Program-made: the position numbers and the translations under genes
Assembly: GCA_000469685.2 (NCBI GenBank)
Contig: LS997562.1
Span: 11,261,514-11,325,513 of the forward strand
DNA from: Haemonchus contortus
Taxonomy: Eukaryota; Nematoda; Chromadorea; Rhabditida; Trichostrongylidae
Direction of reading: 5' to 3'
Length of the DNA stretch: 64,000 bases
The notes under the pieces: generated by a model
Told to the model about the DNA's origin: nothing
Seen by the model: the letters and a program-made list of their open reading frames with translations, nothing else
The model's database searches: none
In this document: positions 35,195 to 45,758 of the stretch, one piece after another
Layout of the letters: each line of letters begins with the position of its first letter
Position numbering within the stretch: position 1 is the first letter of the stretch

Positions 35195-35470
35195 GGCCAA
35201 GACGGTGTAGTGGCGAGTGGCGCAGTACGCATGGTCACGGGTTCGAAGCCCGCATCAATGTCCTTCTAGGCCAAACAAGACTTCCTCCAAGTCGGTAAAT
35301 CGGTACCAAACCCGTCTAAGAGGACAAAAGCGCTGAAATGTACATCGGCTGCCCACCGCAACTCGTTGTATAGGCCACGTACGCATTCAAACCGCCATTG
35401 CGATTTTGAATATAAGTGGAATGCATGGCGTATCTCAAAACAAAATGGATTGACGCCAAAAAGACTCTAT
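35195..35470 (+). repeat. tRNA-derived SINE copy
   Basis: ggtgtagtggcgagtggcgc, cacgggttcgaagcccgcat, gtataggccacgtacgcatt and attgacgccaaaaagac. Confidence 0.83.
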
Positions 35471-37059
35471 AGTTCAAGACTTTATGCCGAAGAAGTTAGG
35501 CTTCGGGGGACATTCGGGATGCTTGCTCGTTCTCACATTACGACCGGTGCAAAAAGACACTTCAGTGAATGAGATCTGGTCGAGTTATTCTGCTTCTTCT
35601 ATTGTTGACGAACTAATTAGCACCTTCCGAACTACACTCTCGACGGGACGACTATCCCTTTCACAGGCTCAAGAGGGACTAGCTTCCAGCATAAAAAACC
35701 CTTTTCCCGACATCGAAACCCTAGAACCTGAACTTTCTAAGAGTTGACAAGAAGGTTCACGGAGGTTCTATCAGAACAGGTTGTTTTCACGCCCCTGTTC
35801 GCTCATGCCGGGGTAAGCATTGCATCATAGGATGAAAATGTGATGTTTTATCTATTTATTTTCACTTTAAAAGGTTGAAAAAAGAATCACAAAGCTTCTG
35901 GCTTCTATGAACTCCTTTTCAATATGTGCACGCGCCCAAAATCGCTTCAAAGGCGTTCTGCTCTTAGGTTCGGAAAGTTTCTGCCGAAAGTTTCACGGTA
36001 GTTCAGATACTCCCAGATATGCTCCGGAGACTCCTTTGGAGTTGCTGTGAAAGGACATTACCCACCCGTATGCGCGTAACATACCCAGCTCCTTCTTTAT
36101 TGCCTACTTCACTCCCTGACAGCCGAATTGCTTGCCCCATATTCGACGCATACTTCCTTAGTTCGAATCTGGCCAGCTTTTCGAAGTTTATGTCCAACTC
36201 TTGGCCTTGCAGCGCCTCTATGTGGTGTTTTGTAGGCCTATTTCCAATACTCCAAAGCGGGACGGTACGGTCAAGGATGAAGCTTGATCCGACTGCGATT
36301 TCATGAAAGCTCTGGGTATTTTATACGCAAAGAAGTAAGTGCTGAGCTTTTACAGTCATTCTGGGGAAATCGTGAACACTCCGAAAGAAAAAAAAGCAGG
36401 ATTTCTGTGAATTTTCCCGCAGATAACCTTCGGTAACCCCGATAGCTCTTGAGTGGGTACATGAACTTCATAATTACTTGCAAGGATGAACGATGTAGGG
36501 CAGCTTATTTCCACCTTTTACGTGGATCTGGTCATGACCAATCAACCTTGGAGATATCAAGGAATTAGTCGACTCGAGCGATTTGGTCTTGAGACCACTT
36601 GTATAAATAGCGTCGACGAAACTTTGCATTGCTTTGACGCCGTTCTTGCACGGGTTCGGAAGGATTCAACAAGATATGATGGCAATACGTATTACTTCCT
36701 TTTGTACACCTGTTTACGTACATATGCATTATTAGATCTTCGTAAGGCCGATAAAAATCGAAAGCAACAAATCGCCTTCCCGAACAAGCTGGATAACAAA
36801 GAGCTCGCGTCAACGTTACGCACATAAAGATTCTTTTTTGAGTTGAACTTTATCATTATGTAGTTCCCTTGAGCTTTCTGGCGATGATGTAAACTTCAGG
36901 TGGGCGGTATTTCGGGAAGATAGATCGCAAGATGTCAGTATTGAGCTAATTTCAGATGGGTGCAAGGCGAACTGACCGTAAAGTGAATGGTTGTGGTATA
37001 AAGTTTTCTGGGGCCTTTCAGTCCCGCTTTGGTGATGCTCCCCTCCCCCGCTTCCATAA

Positions 37060-37240
37060 CCGTAGTGGTGTTAGCTAGGCGATATAAATCCCGATGTTTT
37101 TTTTCCTTTCAGACGAGTCTGGTATAGTTAGTCGACCCAGGGAGTTAGAAGGATTGGTCGGCGGGGCGAGTATGGATGAGTATCGTTCTCGGGCCAACGT
37201 GTGGAATAGCTCGCCCTTTCCACTAGACCACGTCATTGCT
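37060..37240 (-). repeat. SINE fragment, minus orientation
   Basis: ttcagacgagtctggtatag, agtcgacccagggagt, atcgttctcgggcca and a degraded head. The 3' half is missing. Confidence 0.6.
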
Positions 37241-37728
37241 TATCGGCCGAAATGTAAGGCTCACAAGTCCCGCTCCATTTTATAGAAGTATTAGAAATAG
37301 TCCGACATACTCATATGCCAGGGCTTCAACCACGGTTGACATGGAGATCATTGAGAGGCTTACCCGCGGTCAATGCTCAATAATTAAAGGAAGTGCACCC
37401 CTAATCAGGTCTTATGAGGAGGAGAGAGACTTGGTTTCATCAACATGCATGTAATCCCTCGACTAAATCTCAGGTTAAACCCTTTCTGTACTATAAAAGC
37501 CCTGACGTCACTTAGAGCTAGTTGATTGGCATCACATCCGAGCAGACTTGTAGAACACAATATCGAATGGGGACCTTTTCAATTTATTGCAGACCAAAAA
37601 TATAACCAAGTTTTCCATTCTGAGAGAAAGTCGGATGCAGAGCGAATTCAAGCACAAGGGATAATCTGTTTCCACTCCAATAGGGCCCAATCCAAAGCCG
37701 ATATCGACTAGTTCGACTTCGTTTAGAT

Positions 37729-37789
37729 CAATTAGTTATCACTAAGCGTACAGTTACCTCCACAATTCATCACTGGTGATAACTAATTG
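37729..37789. repeat. Short AT-rich inverted repeat
   Basis: caattagttatcac (37729-37742) and gtgataactaattg (37776-37789) are perfect 14-bp arms around a 33-nt loop. It could be a cruciform or the remains of a small element. Confidence 0.7.
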
Positions 37790-38194
37790 ATAAATTGATC
37801 AATTATAGTTTGGCTGTTGGGAGGACAAAGTCCGGTTTATCATTTTTTAACTGAAATTGTCGGTAACTATTCCGAATCACAAGGGAGCGGCGGCTTCAAG
37901 ATTACGGACAGTTTCTGGCAAAGAAAAATTTTCAGCCATTTCATGGTACTATCACAGAATATTCCTCCGGAAAAACTTCGATGTGAATATGGGCAGTCGC
38001 TGGCTTAAGTGGTCAGTCTGTCTATGAAGAATTCTGTCTTGTTCATAGAACTTGAGAAATTGCATCTGAGTTTCCATTCCCTGGATTGGCCCTCACATCT
38101 ACAAACTGGTTAACTTATACTGGTACATAAAGTATCAAGGTTTTAGCGGTGAACCCGTTTGCGCACTGTTTTCGAATTTTATTCAAAGTCAAAA

Positions 38195-38415
38195 TAAACT
38201 GTTTTGAATGCATATGTAACCTAAACAATGAATTGTGACCAGCCGATATAAGGGTAAGTGCCCCTTTATTCACAGACGTGTACAGTGCCAAGTAACTAAT
38301 CATGAAGATATGGGAAGAAGGCTGTGTCGCTCTGGGTGAGTACCAATCTGAGATTTGATCCCAAAACCATGGATGTGTGATGGTGCGTTACTTGTCACTG
38401 CATCACCTCCTAGCG
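38195..38415 (-). repeat. SINE, minus orientation, diverged
   Basis: gttttgaatgcatatgtaac, aacaatgaattgtgaccagc and head gttacttgtcactgcatcac. Confidence 0.68.
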
Positions 38416-39470
38416 CATACAGACGATCATTTTGTTTTATTTGTTGTGAATAGAAGCATGGCGCGAACGTCAGGGTCTAACGGTTGACCAGATCAGTAAA
38501 ACAGAAACTTTTAAAGTAGCTATTTTCCATGTTTTTAAGGAAAATCCAAGGTAAGTAAGACCATAATTAGAAAGGAGCAGGAAAGGCAGTAGAGGCGTTC
38601 GTGACTTCCTGGAGGATTACCTAAATGAACAGCATAGGTCAGTGTCCATCCATAACCTAAGACGTCCTCCCATATTTACCGCACTGCGAAGTATGATTCA
38701 GTTAGTAGCATCATAGTATGATATCCCTTACAATAAGCATAGGGTAAGTAGGTATCAAGAAGACCCAGTCATCACTGATAATCGCCTGTGCTAACAATGG
38801 GTAATTCGGTTTAACGGTAGAGTCCTGGTTAATCATTCATGAACTGGGTAGTTGTTGAGTGAGCTTCAGAACCTGATGCGTAGGTGTGCCCACCAGTTGG
38901 TGATTTTTCGTCAGACTCAATTGAGAGGAGAGAACTTCGAGATCATTCTATTTACATAGCATGAGTCCTGTTGGGTTACACCAAATATCAACGAATAAAG
39001 AGTATAAGCCCTCATCGATTTTGAATGGAAATCTGATGATGCATGTGCCCCGGAACGAGGTGTATCATCGGGTAACTTTGACCTTCTACCGACCTCTTTT
39101 ATGTAGATAAAGCACTGAACAACTGGAAGTGAGTGGAATTCAGAAATGGCAATCTTGGCCATGCGATCTGTTAGAGTAATGTTGGGAAAGCTCCCGAAAA
39201 ATTTCTCTATCAGCACTACTATATGGGAAAGGCCTCAGGGCTCCTATGGGTGCCAACATGAGAGAGTTACTAAATTCTTGGTATACTGTAAAAGGGCATA
39301 CCTGATGCATGTTGATGGCGCGATGATGTATAGAACATGAAATGAACAACGAGGCTAAGGGGCGAGGCGATTTTGAGGTGCAAGGTGAACGAATGTGTTA
39401 CTGTATTCGAATCATACGCCCCATTTCATCCGCTTACCACTGAGAAGAGGGAGAGAGAGAGAGACCTTAC

Positions 39471-39482
39471 CTCTCGCTTCAT
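39471..39482 (-). CDS. Possible first coding bases of the nuclear receptor gene (MKRE)
   Basis: On the minus strand an ATG at 39482 gives MKRE and runs directly into a strong donor (GAGAG-GTAAGG), leaving phase 0, which fits the phase-0 acceptor at 34887. It is immediately preceded by a 29-codon upstream open frame ending TAG that abuts the ATG (TAGATG), over a GC-rich stretch up to about 39720 that could be a 5' leader exon. The link would need a 4.6-kb intron and is only an inference from phase and donor quality. Confidence 0.28.
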
Positions 39483-40709
39483 CTATTTAACTGAATTGGC
39501 CTCTTTGTCATTGGAATTCTCAGCAGCAAAAAGTCGTCGCCTTTCCAAAACAGTTCGTCGTTCGGTGCACATCACTGCCGCCTCACGAGAGCAATCAGGC
39601 GATGAAAAGCGGGCGGCCAGATGGCGGCAAAACGAAATCGTTCTCGACTCGTTGACGAGACGAAATGAAATGAAATCAAGCTGTTCTGGAATTTACAGTT
39701 ACCTGGCTATCGAAAAAAAAGAATGAGTACCATAACTGTATAAAAGGTTAAGGTTCAGGAGCCCACGACAGCCTAAATCTGAATAGTTTTCCCAGAAATA
39801 GCGATCTTCTGACAGAGCTGTTCATCGGCTATGATGCTTACTCAACAATTGGAACCAGTTGTTAGGACAATTGACGTTGTCTTCGAGGGTAAACCGGATT
39901 AGGCACAGACTAGAGTGGAGGCGGGTGTGATCAAGTAAACAGATCTTCTTAACAGCGTACTCTCCCCACGGGTTAAGTCAATTGCAGTAGGTCATGGTAA
40001 TAGAGTAGAGCACCAAGTTGAAAGAACACGAACGATTCCTGTCCAGTATGGACTTGAGCGTTTTGCCCCGCACTTCAGCTCTTTAGCGTCGGTGAAGCGA
40101 ATATTTTTGCACCACCCCATGTCATCCTCACTTTAAGCTGGCAATCAGCTCCCCAAGTGACTTGGGCAATGGCCGACTGGCACCACCAAGCTTGCGCCGA
40201 AGCTTGGACTAATCAAGTGCCCAACGACTATTGTACAAGTCACAGCACCGTACACCGCACTGCTCGTGTGCTCCGTGAAAATCGTTGACAGGGAGATCAA
40301 CGAGAAAGATGGACACCCGCCGCTGTCCTGTTTTCCCTAAGGCAATCTTTTGCTGTCTGTCCTTTCTCACTCAGTGATGTTCACTAGTACGAACAGTAAC
40401 AGATACGGTATTGATCTTGACTAGCCGCAATTGAAGGGCTCGGCGTTAAGGGCCAATTCTGTTGTCCAGACCTTTACTGCAAATTAGGAATGGGCAGCGT
40501 TAAAAAGTTGTCCTCGTGCCCTCCTGTTCACACATTTTCCCTTATTGGGCAGCAGGAAATAAGGCATATGGGACTAGAGCTCGCTAGCCGAAACGCATGT
40601 CCTGAGTGCCGTCGACTTACCCATTGCGGGAAAGCTGAACGTCGAGAAATAAATTGGGAAAGCGTAAGAGCAAATGATTTGCACTAGTCCGTCTTATCTT
40701 CACTTTAGG

Positions 40710-40853
40710 CTGGTTGCTTTCACGCGATTTGGCCCGCGAGCGAGCGACGGAGACAGCGCTTGCCCCTTGTTTACAATTGAATCTTGGTCAATATCGTCGG
40801 ACGATTAGTCCCCCGTCGCTCGCTCGCGGGAACTATGAAAGCAGCCGCTAACT
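40710..40853. mobile_element. Small fold-back element with 18-bp perfect arms
   Basis: cccgcgagcgagcgacgg at 40733-40750 pairs perfectly with 40813-40830. Outer arms ggttgctttca and tgaaagcagcc extend the fold (10 of 11). The CTTTCA outer end and GCGA-rich arm resemble the 6943 element, suggesting one family. Confidence 0.65.
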
Positions 40854-41111
40854 TCCGCGCAACTCGCATGCCCCGCTGATAGGTGCGACATTTGTCAATG
40901 GTGCGAAGCGACACCGCGTGGGAAGGCTGCGACGTGATCTAGTTGCGAGACGCGCGAAGCAAAGCGCACCCAAATATTTTAGGGACATTCTCTCCTGTCG
41001 CCAAAAAATGTTTCTTTTTCAAAATTCAATCAATACGAGAGGAGGTCATAGGTGTTGATTGCGATCATTCACACTGGAATGCCTTCCTGTACGTTTGCCC
41101 CTGCAAAAGGA

Positions 41112-41382
41112 TGGTAGATAAAGTCTCGACCTTAATCATTCCCGTGCTTGGGATGCGCCCCGCTTTCGACTTTCATTCGAATTAAGCTGCCGTTTGTATA
41201 CGTATGTGGCCTATCCAATGGATCGTGGTGGCCAGCCGAGAAACAAGCTAGGTTCATTAGTTCCCATCTGCCTCCCAGACCGCAGACCAGTCTGAATTAT
41301 TAGTCGACCCCGAAGGATCCGAACCTTGATCTCCGGACCATACGAGTGGGATAGTGCGCCACTTGTCACGACACCATATCCA
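41112..41382 (-). repeat. tRNA-derived SINE, minus orientation
   Basis: ggatgcgccccgctttcgac, atgtggcctatccaatggat, accccgaaggatccgaacct and gtgcgccacttgtcacgaca. Confidence 0.78.
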
Positions 41383-44269
41383 GTAAGTGACAATTGGCCT
41401 GGAGTAGACCAAACTTGAGAAGGTGAACGAACTCCTTCTTAGAGCCCGTCACAAGGAGCACGGTTAATTTCCAGGACCACTCTCATTTCTAGTATGGGTC
41501 TAAATATCACGTCTTGAAAGATCGTGATTCCCAATTCCAGCGTTTTCATACTGATCGTGATTTACCGTTATTGAACTGTGATATTGAAGGTCAGGTGGGG
41601 TAAATTGACTCCAATGGTGCGTGGAGAAATCGTGGCGCGCGCGCAAGCAAACCAGTGAGTTTTTAAGTTCTGGGTTGCTCAGAATCAGTTCAATGCCAAA
41701 TGAGGAAACGCCTCCTTCAAGTTTTTCGCTTGCCTGGCAAAATTAGCATTTACATTTGATTGTAGCATTCGCGTATGAATTGTATCAAGCTCTCCTGTCC
41801 TAAAGTCCACCCTGTACAAAATTCCTTATTGGGAAGGATTATCCCGAATTCGGAACTGCTGCAGTAAGGATTATGATGAAAATAGGCGGAGTGATAAGCA
41901 GGTTGTTGGGTTTCCAAGGACAAAGCTCCAACATGGCACCTTCAAGGACTGGCAAATGACATAAGGTAAGAGCAGAACTGATACGAATGCGGACCTCAAT
42001 GAGGTCGGCTTGAGAAAAGAAACGACCTAGATATGAACATAGATATGAAAACGACGTCATCGAGTATGGGCGGTTTTTCAGCCGCATTAAGGACTCAAAG
42101 ACCGCCTTCGTCGATGCCCACACTCAAAGGCGGACGAGATGTCACGGCGTTTCAGAAGTTGCACTCACAATGGAGCACATAACGATAAAGGTGAGGCTGA
42201 ACTTGAAGGAGTGGCAAAATTCGTTAAAGAAAAAGTTGAAAATCGGTAGTGGAGCACTTAAGGACTTAACGAGGCAGCAGAATTGTGCAAGAAATTGATG
42301 GAAAGATGGAAGCTGAGTGTAAAGCTAAAGGGTTATGGAGGAAAAGCTTAAAACTGGCGTTGCATGAGTATGTATTAGTTAAACCCAGATTATTGACGGA
42401 AGACGAGGGTGGCGGATCAGTCAGTCTGTGGTGGTAGGTAAGTGTGAAGATGCTGAGGTTCGTTTCTCACATCGACTGGGACAAAAATAATTATCTAAAC
42501 GCTATTGGCCTTTCCTGGACATTGCCGCAATAGAAAGGAGCTCTGAACGGCTTCCATTTGTCTAGCTTCACTTCATCTTTTTCTTCAAACGTGAAGTACT
42601 ACCTCCAAACAAGCTCGCAACCGAGCTTCACGCCGTGGCCACTAGGCTACCACGGGCTCGTCTGACTTCTTTTCCAAAAACTTCTTTTCAAAGGGGCAGC
42701 ATTTTCCCCAAGAGAATGTAGCCCCGGGGTCACTCGGTGCTGGAATGCTCTGCGGTCCAGCTTCACCCAGAGCTTGTCCGAAGTGGGTTGGTGGTGCCGA
42801 GCATCCGCCGGCCAGCGGCCGAGCCGATTGGTCCCCTCGAGACTACTCGGCTCGGCCGCTGGCCGGCGGATGCTCGGTACCACCAACCCACTCGAATGGG
42901 TGTTCATCCGTAAACCATGCCTCACCACCCACGCACCAAAGGCCTCCTCCAAGCCCTATTACCATGTGTACCGTATTTTTGCTAATTACCCACGTGGGAG
43001 TTCTCTTGGGAAGAGGGCACTAAGAAATACAGCCTGGGAAGAGGGGTGGATGCAGAATATCGAGCAGTACTGCTCGTGCTGGTCATGGAATGGTAGATCA
43101 ATTGGTTGTTTGCTGACGCGCCATGCCAGATTGGGAACTAGTAGCTGATTTTAGATATTTACCTACAACCCTACCTCTTTTTCGTCTATACTCGTTACCT
43201 TTTTATAAAGGATAATCCAAAACAACTTTGTATTCGCGAATCAACGAATATCTCAGCCCCACATATGTCTAGGTCGAAGAATACCATCTGGTGGACAGGA
43301 AGTATGTATTATTCTCGGTACAGAATAACCATGATTTGCTGGTCTCGAACGAACTTAGAAGATCAGTCGATGAGTTGCCAAATGCAAGCATTTTTGCCTG
43401 ATTTCCTGCTTTTCCTTCAGAAATTCCTCTCTTTGTGGAGTTCGGCATCTCCTACTTTTCAGTCTCTCCCTATTTGTTCAACTTAGGCGTTTCTACAAAG
43501 GCTTCTCGGATCTTGAACTTCAACTTTCGAGCCCTTGCCCTTCCTTTCAATTCAAAATGTTAGCTTCTCCACGAAACCTCCACGGGTGGGTACGCTCAGG
43601 GTCCACTTAGCCTTTTCACCCAACCGAGTAGCCGCAACAAAATCAGTGCACAGGCAATGGACGGGCGATCCACCACTCGATTGAAACTCGTCCAAATACC
43701 CCCATCATGGCACTTTTGTCATGGTATCTCGTAAGGGTACCGCGAAGTGAGAAGTACTGTTTCTATTCTGATGAAACCTTTGGCAACATGAGCGACCAGT
43801 GCGAGCGATGATGCTGCGTTCATGGTTAGCGTGGCGGTCTTCCGCTATGAACAATCGCGCCCAGTCTTCACCATGTATGCATTTTGATTTCACTTTTTGC
43901 AAACAACTTTGCAAAGTACAATTATTATCGACATTTTTACTGGCTGTTATACCGGTACGTAAAAAAAAACGACGGCAGATGATACACCTCGCAATAAAAA
44001 TCGTCAGATTCAGAAACAACAATGAATGAATGACTCAAAAACGTGCACATACATATACACAGCTACACAGGTAGAAGATGATGACCGAAATGCGAACTAC
44101 TAGAGAGGAAAGAATACAGAATGCACATTGAAAATCTCGTCGGGAAAAAAGGCGATAATTTCTGCAACAACACCGTTTTGTCGTATACGTATCAAGCGGC
44201 ACGATATAGGGATAACAATGAAAAATAATACTTCAAAAAACAACAAATATCATAATTAATTACATATCC
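41383..44269. other. 3' flank of vps-13, no gene seen
   Basis: Contains the 46-bp-arm palindrome. A degraded tRNA-like stretch lies on the minus strand near 42600-42660 (tagcctagtggccacggc with a weak B box). The first few hundred bases below 44270 are presumably the vps-13 3' UTR. Confidence 0.45.
42782..42892. repeat. Long GC-rich palindrome, 46-bp arms, 19-nt loop
   Basis: The left arm 42782-42827 (starting agtgggttggtggtgccgag) and the right arm 42847-42892 (ending ggtaccaccaacccact) are reverse complements at 45 of 46 positions. The loop is 42828-42846. The core is gcatccgccggccagcggcc. It is much more GC-rich than its surroundings. No gene covers it. Confidence 0.92.
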
Positions 44270-45758
44270 TTATTGAGGCAACTGGGTAGCCGCTTTGTAG
44301 GCTGCCAACACTTTTTGCTGGATTTCCTGAAAGTGATTTATGGGAGGTAGCAACGGAAATAACCAGAATCAAGAAATCTGTTCTCAGAAATTGAAATCGA
44401 AGGTCGAAAGGTCGAAAGGGTGATACCATACCATACCGCGTTCCTGCTCATCAGCCCTCGAAACAAATCCAAAGAAGCAAACTGAAAGGACTTGAGAGCT
44501 CCTCCTACATACCCTTGTCCCATTAAATTAGCATTCACTTCAGGAGGAAATGACGGCCCTTTGTACCTGAATTCCCACGGCCCGCGGTTACCACCGTAAC
44601 CGCACCGGAGAACCAAATTATACCCTCCAGTGCGCGCAATCGGTTGCAACCCGAACGCATCATGCCGTTCGGTAAGAGTTCCCGCACTCATTTCAGAATT
44701 GTTCAGGAACTCGGTTGTCTGTTGATCAGTTAAGGGTGACGGAAATCCGTGCTACTGCAATCTTCGATGAAACCGCTAAAAGCTCATAAAAAGGCATCCA
44801 AAGGACAAGTCGATTGGCATCATGCGCAGCGCAAACGCACGCGTATACATGCTCCTCCCTTTTGATCATGAAGGAACAACCCCTGAAGCATAATGGTTGA
44901 AGGCGGGGTTAATGAACACAGATCTGGTCGGAAACAGCATCGAAGCTGTAGAAGGCTTGAAATTCACTCGGGTATATCAGAAAAATCGAACTAAAGTTCA
45001 GTGATCTACTAAGAGACAGTAAAAGCAGCAAAATTAGAGCAGGGACGAAAGGTGCCCTTCAGAGCACCCCGACTAGTAGCCTGTTCTTCTAGGGTCAACT
45101 ATTCAGAGCCTGGCTCCTTTGTCTGGAGAAAAACGCCTTTCACAAAAAGTTGAATCAGGGTATCAGAAGTAGACCGAACACCCATCCAAGTACCTTTACA
45201 ACCTTATATGGAGGTCTGATTACTCAAATGAACTTTCCTGAAGGGACTAAAATTAGGGCTTACAGACAACATACCTCGGCATTGTCGAAGGTTATAATCT
45301 TTCCTTCGGTTGAACCAATTCCCAAAAATCCGCGTTTCTTCTCCTGAAACGGAATACCATAATCGAGCAATGAGTAAGAAAAAGCCCAGTACGAACATAC
45401 TGGTTTGAAAAAGAAAAGCCTTACTTTGAGAATAATTTTGATTCCCTTCTCGACGAAAATCGGCTCCTTCATTTTGTCATACTCTGTTTGCCAATCGGTG
45501 GCCCAGGTGCCCATTAGATCCGTACGCTTGGCTAGAACCTGGAAGGAGAAGAAAGCATCCAAATGGCAAATGACCAGCAATTCCTCAAAGATCAGAAAAC
45601 CACTGACAAGTGAAGCACACTCGCTTTCTTATTTTTAAATCTACTAAAAATATAAGCTTTACCAGTTGTGCATTGGTAACCAACAAGACGATTTTGTCCG
45701 TGATTTGCGCATAAGTGATGTACTCATCGGTTCCAGCAAGCTCTCCTCGATCAGTGTC
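44270..45758 (-). CDS. vps-13: vps-13 segment 4: C-terminal PH-like domain and stop
   Basis: Exons are 45663-45758, 45425-45538, 45275-45343 and 44270-44326. They encode a PH-like fold typical of the VPS13 C-terminus: [21 protein letters not shown] aligns with the human strand pair around HVMINKTDMLMITRRGVLFV, then [36 protein letters not shown] and a final helix [18 protein letters not shown] before TAA. In the family this domain contributes to targeting to mitochondria, lipid droplets or Golgi contacts. Length and order match animal VPS13A/C. The intron before the last exon (44327-45274) is nearly 950 nt and contains a 117-codon open frame that is not joined in phase and that I do not regard as part of the protein. 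Confidence 0.92.

Larger units (their letters stand above)
38416..41111. other. Long intergenic/intronic stretch between nuclear receptor and vps-13
   Basis: Apart from the possible leader exon (39471-39720) and the fold-back element at 40710, I see no supported gene. A short GA-repeat lies at about 39449-39464. Confidence 0.45.

Noticed and set aside
35555..35747. Plus-strand frame (EIWSSYSASSIVDEL ... ELSKS-stop) after a TTCAG
   Set aside because: It looks mildly protein-like but has no partner exon, no family match, and sits in a presumed intron on the opposite strand.
39373..39726. Plus-strand 117-codon frame rich in Arg/Ser
   Set aside because: No family match and no splice context. 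The region is better explained as a GC-rich leader on the opposite strand.
43705..44022. Minus-strand frame with CIICRRFFLRTG, reminiscent of a nuclear receptor P-box
   Set aside because: The Cys spacing after it does not fit a zinc finger, no splice partner was found, and it lies in the likely vps-13 3' flank. Chance similarity is more likely.
44338..44691. 117-codon minus-strand open frame
   Set aside because: It lies within the last vps-13 intron, lacks phase-compatible splice sites to the neighbours and matches no family I know.
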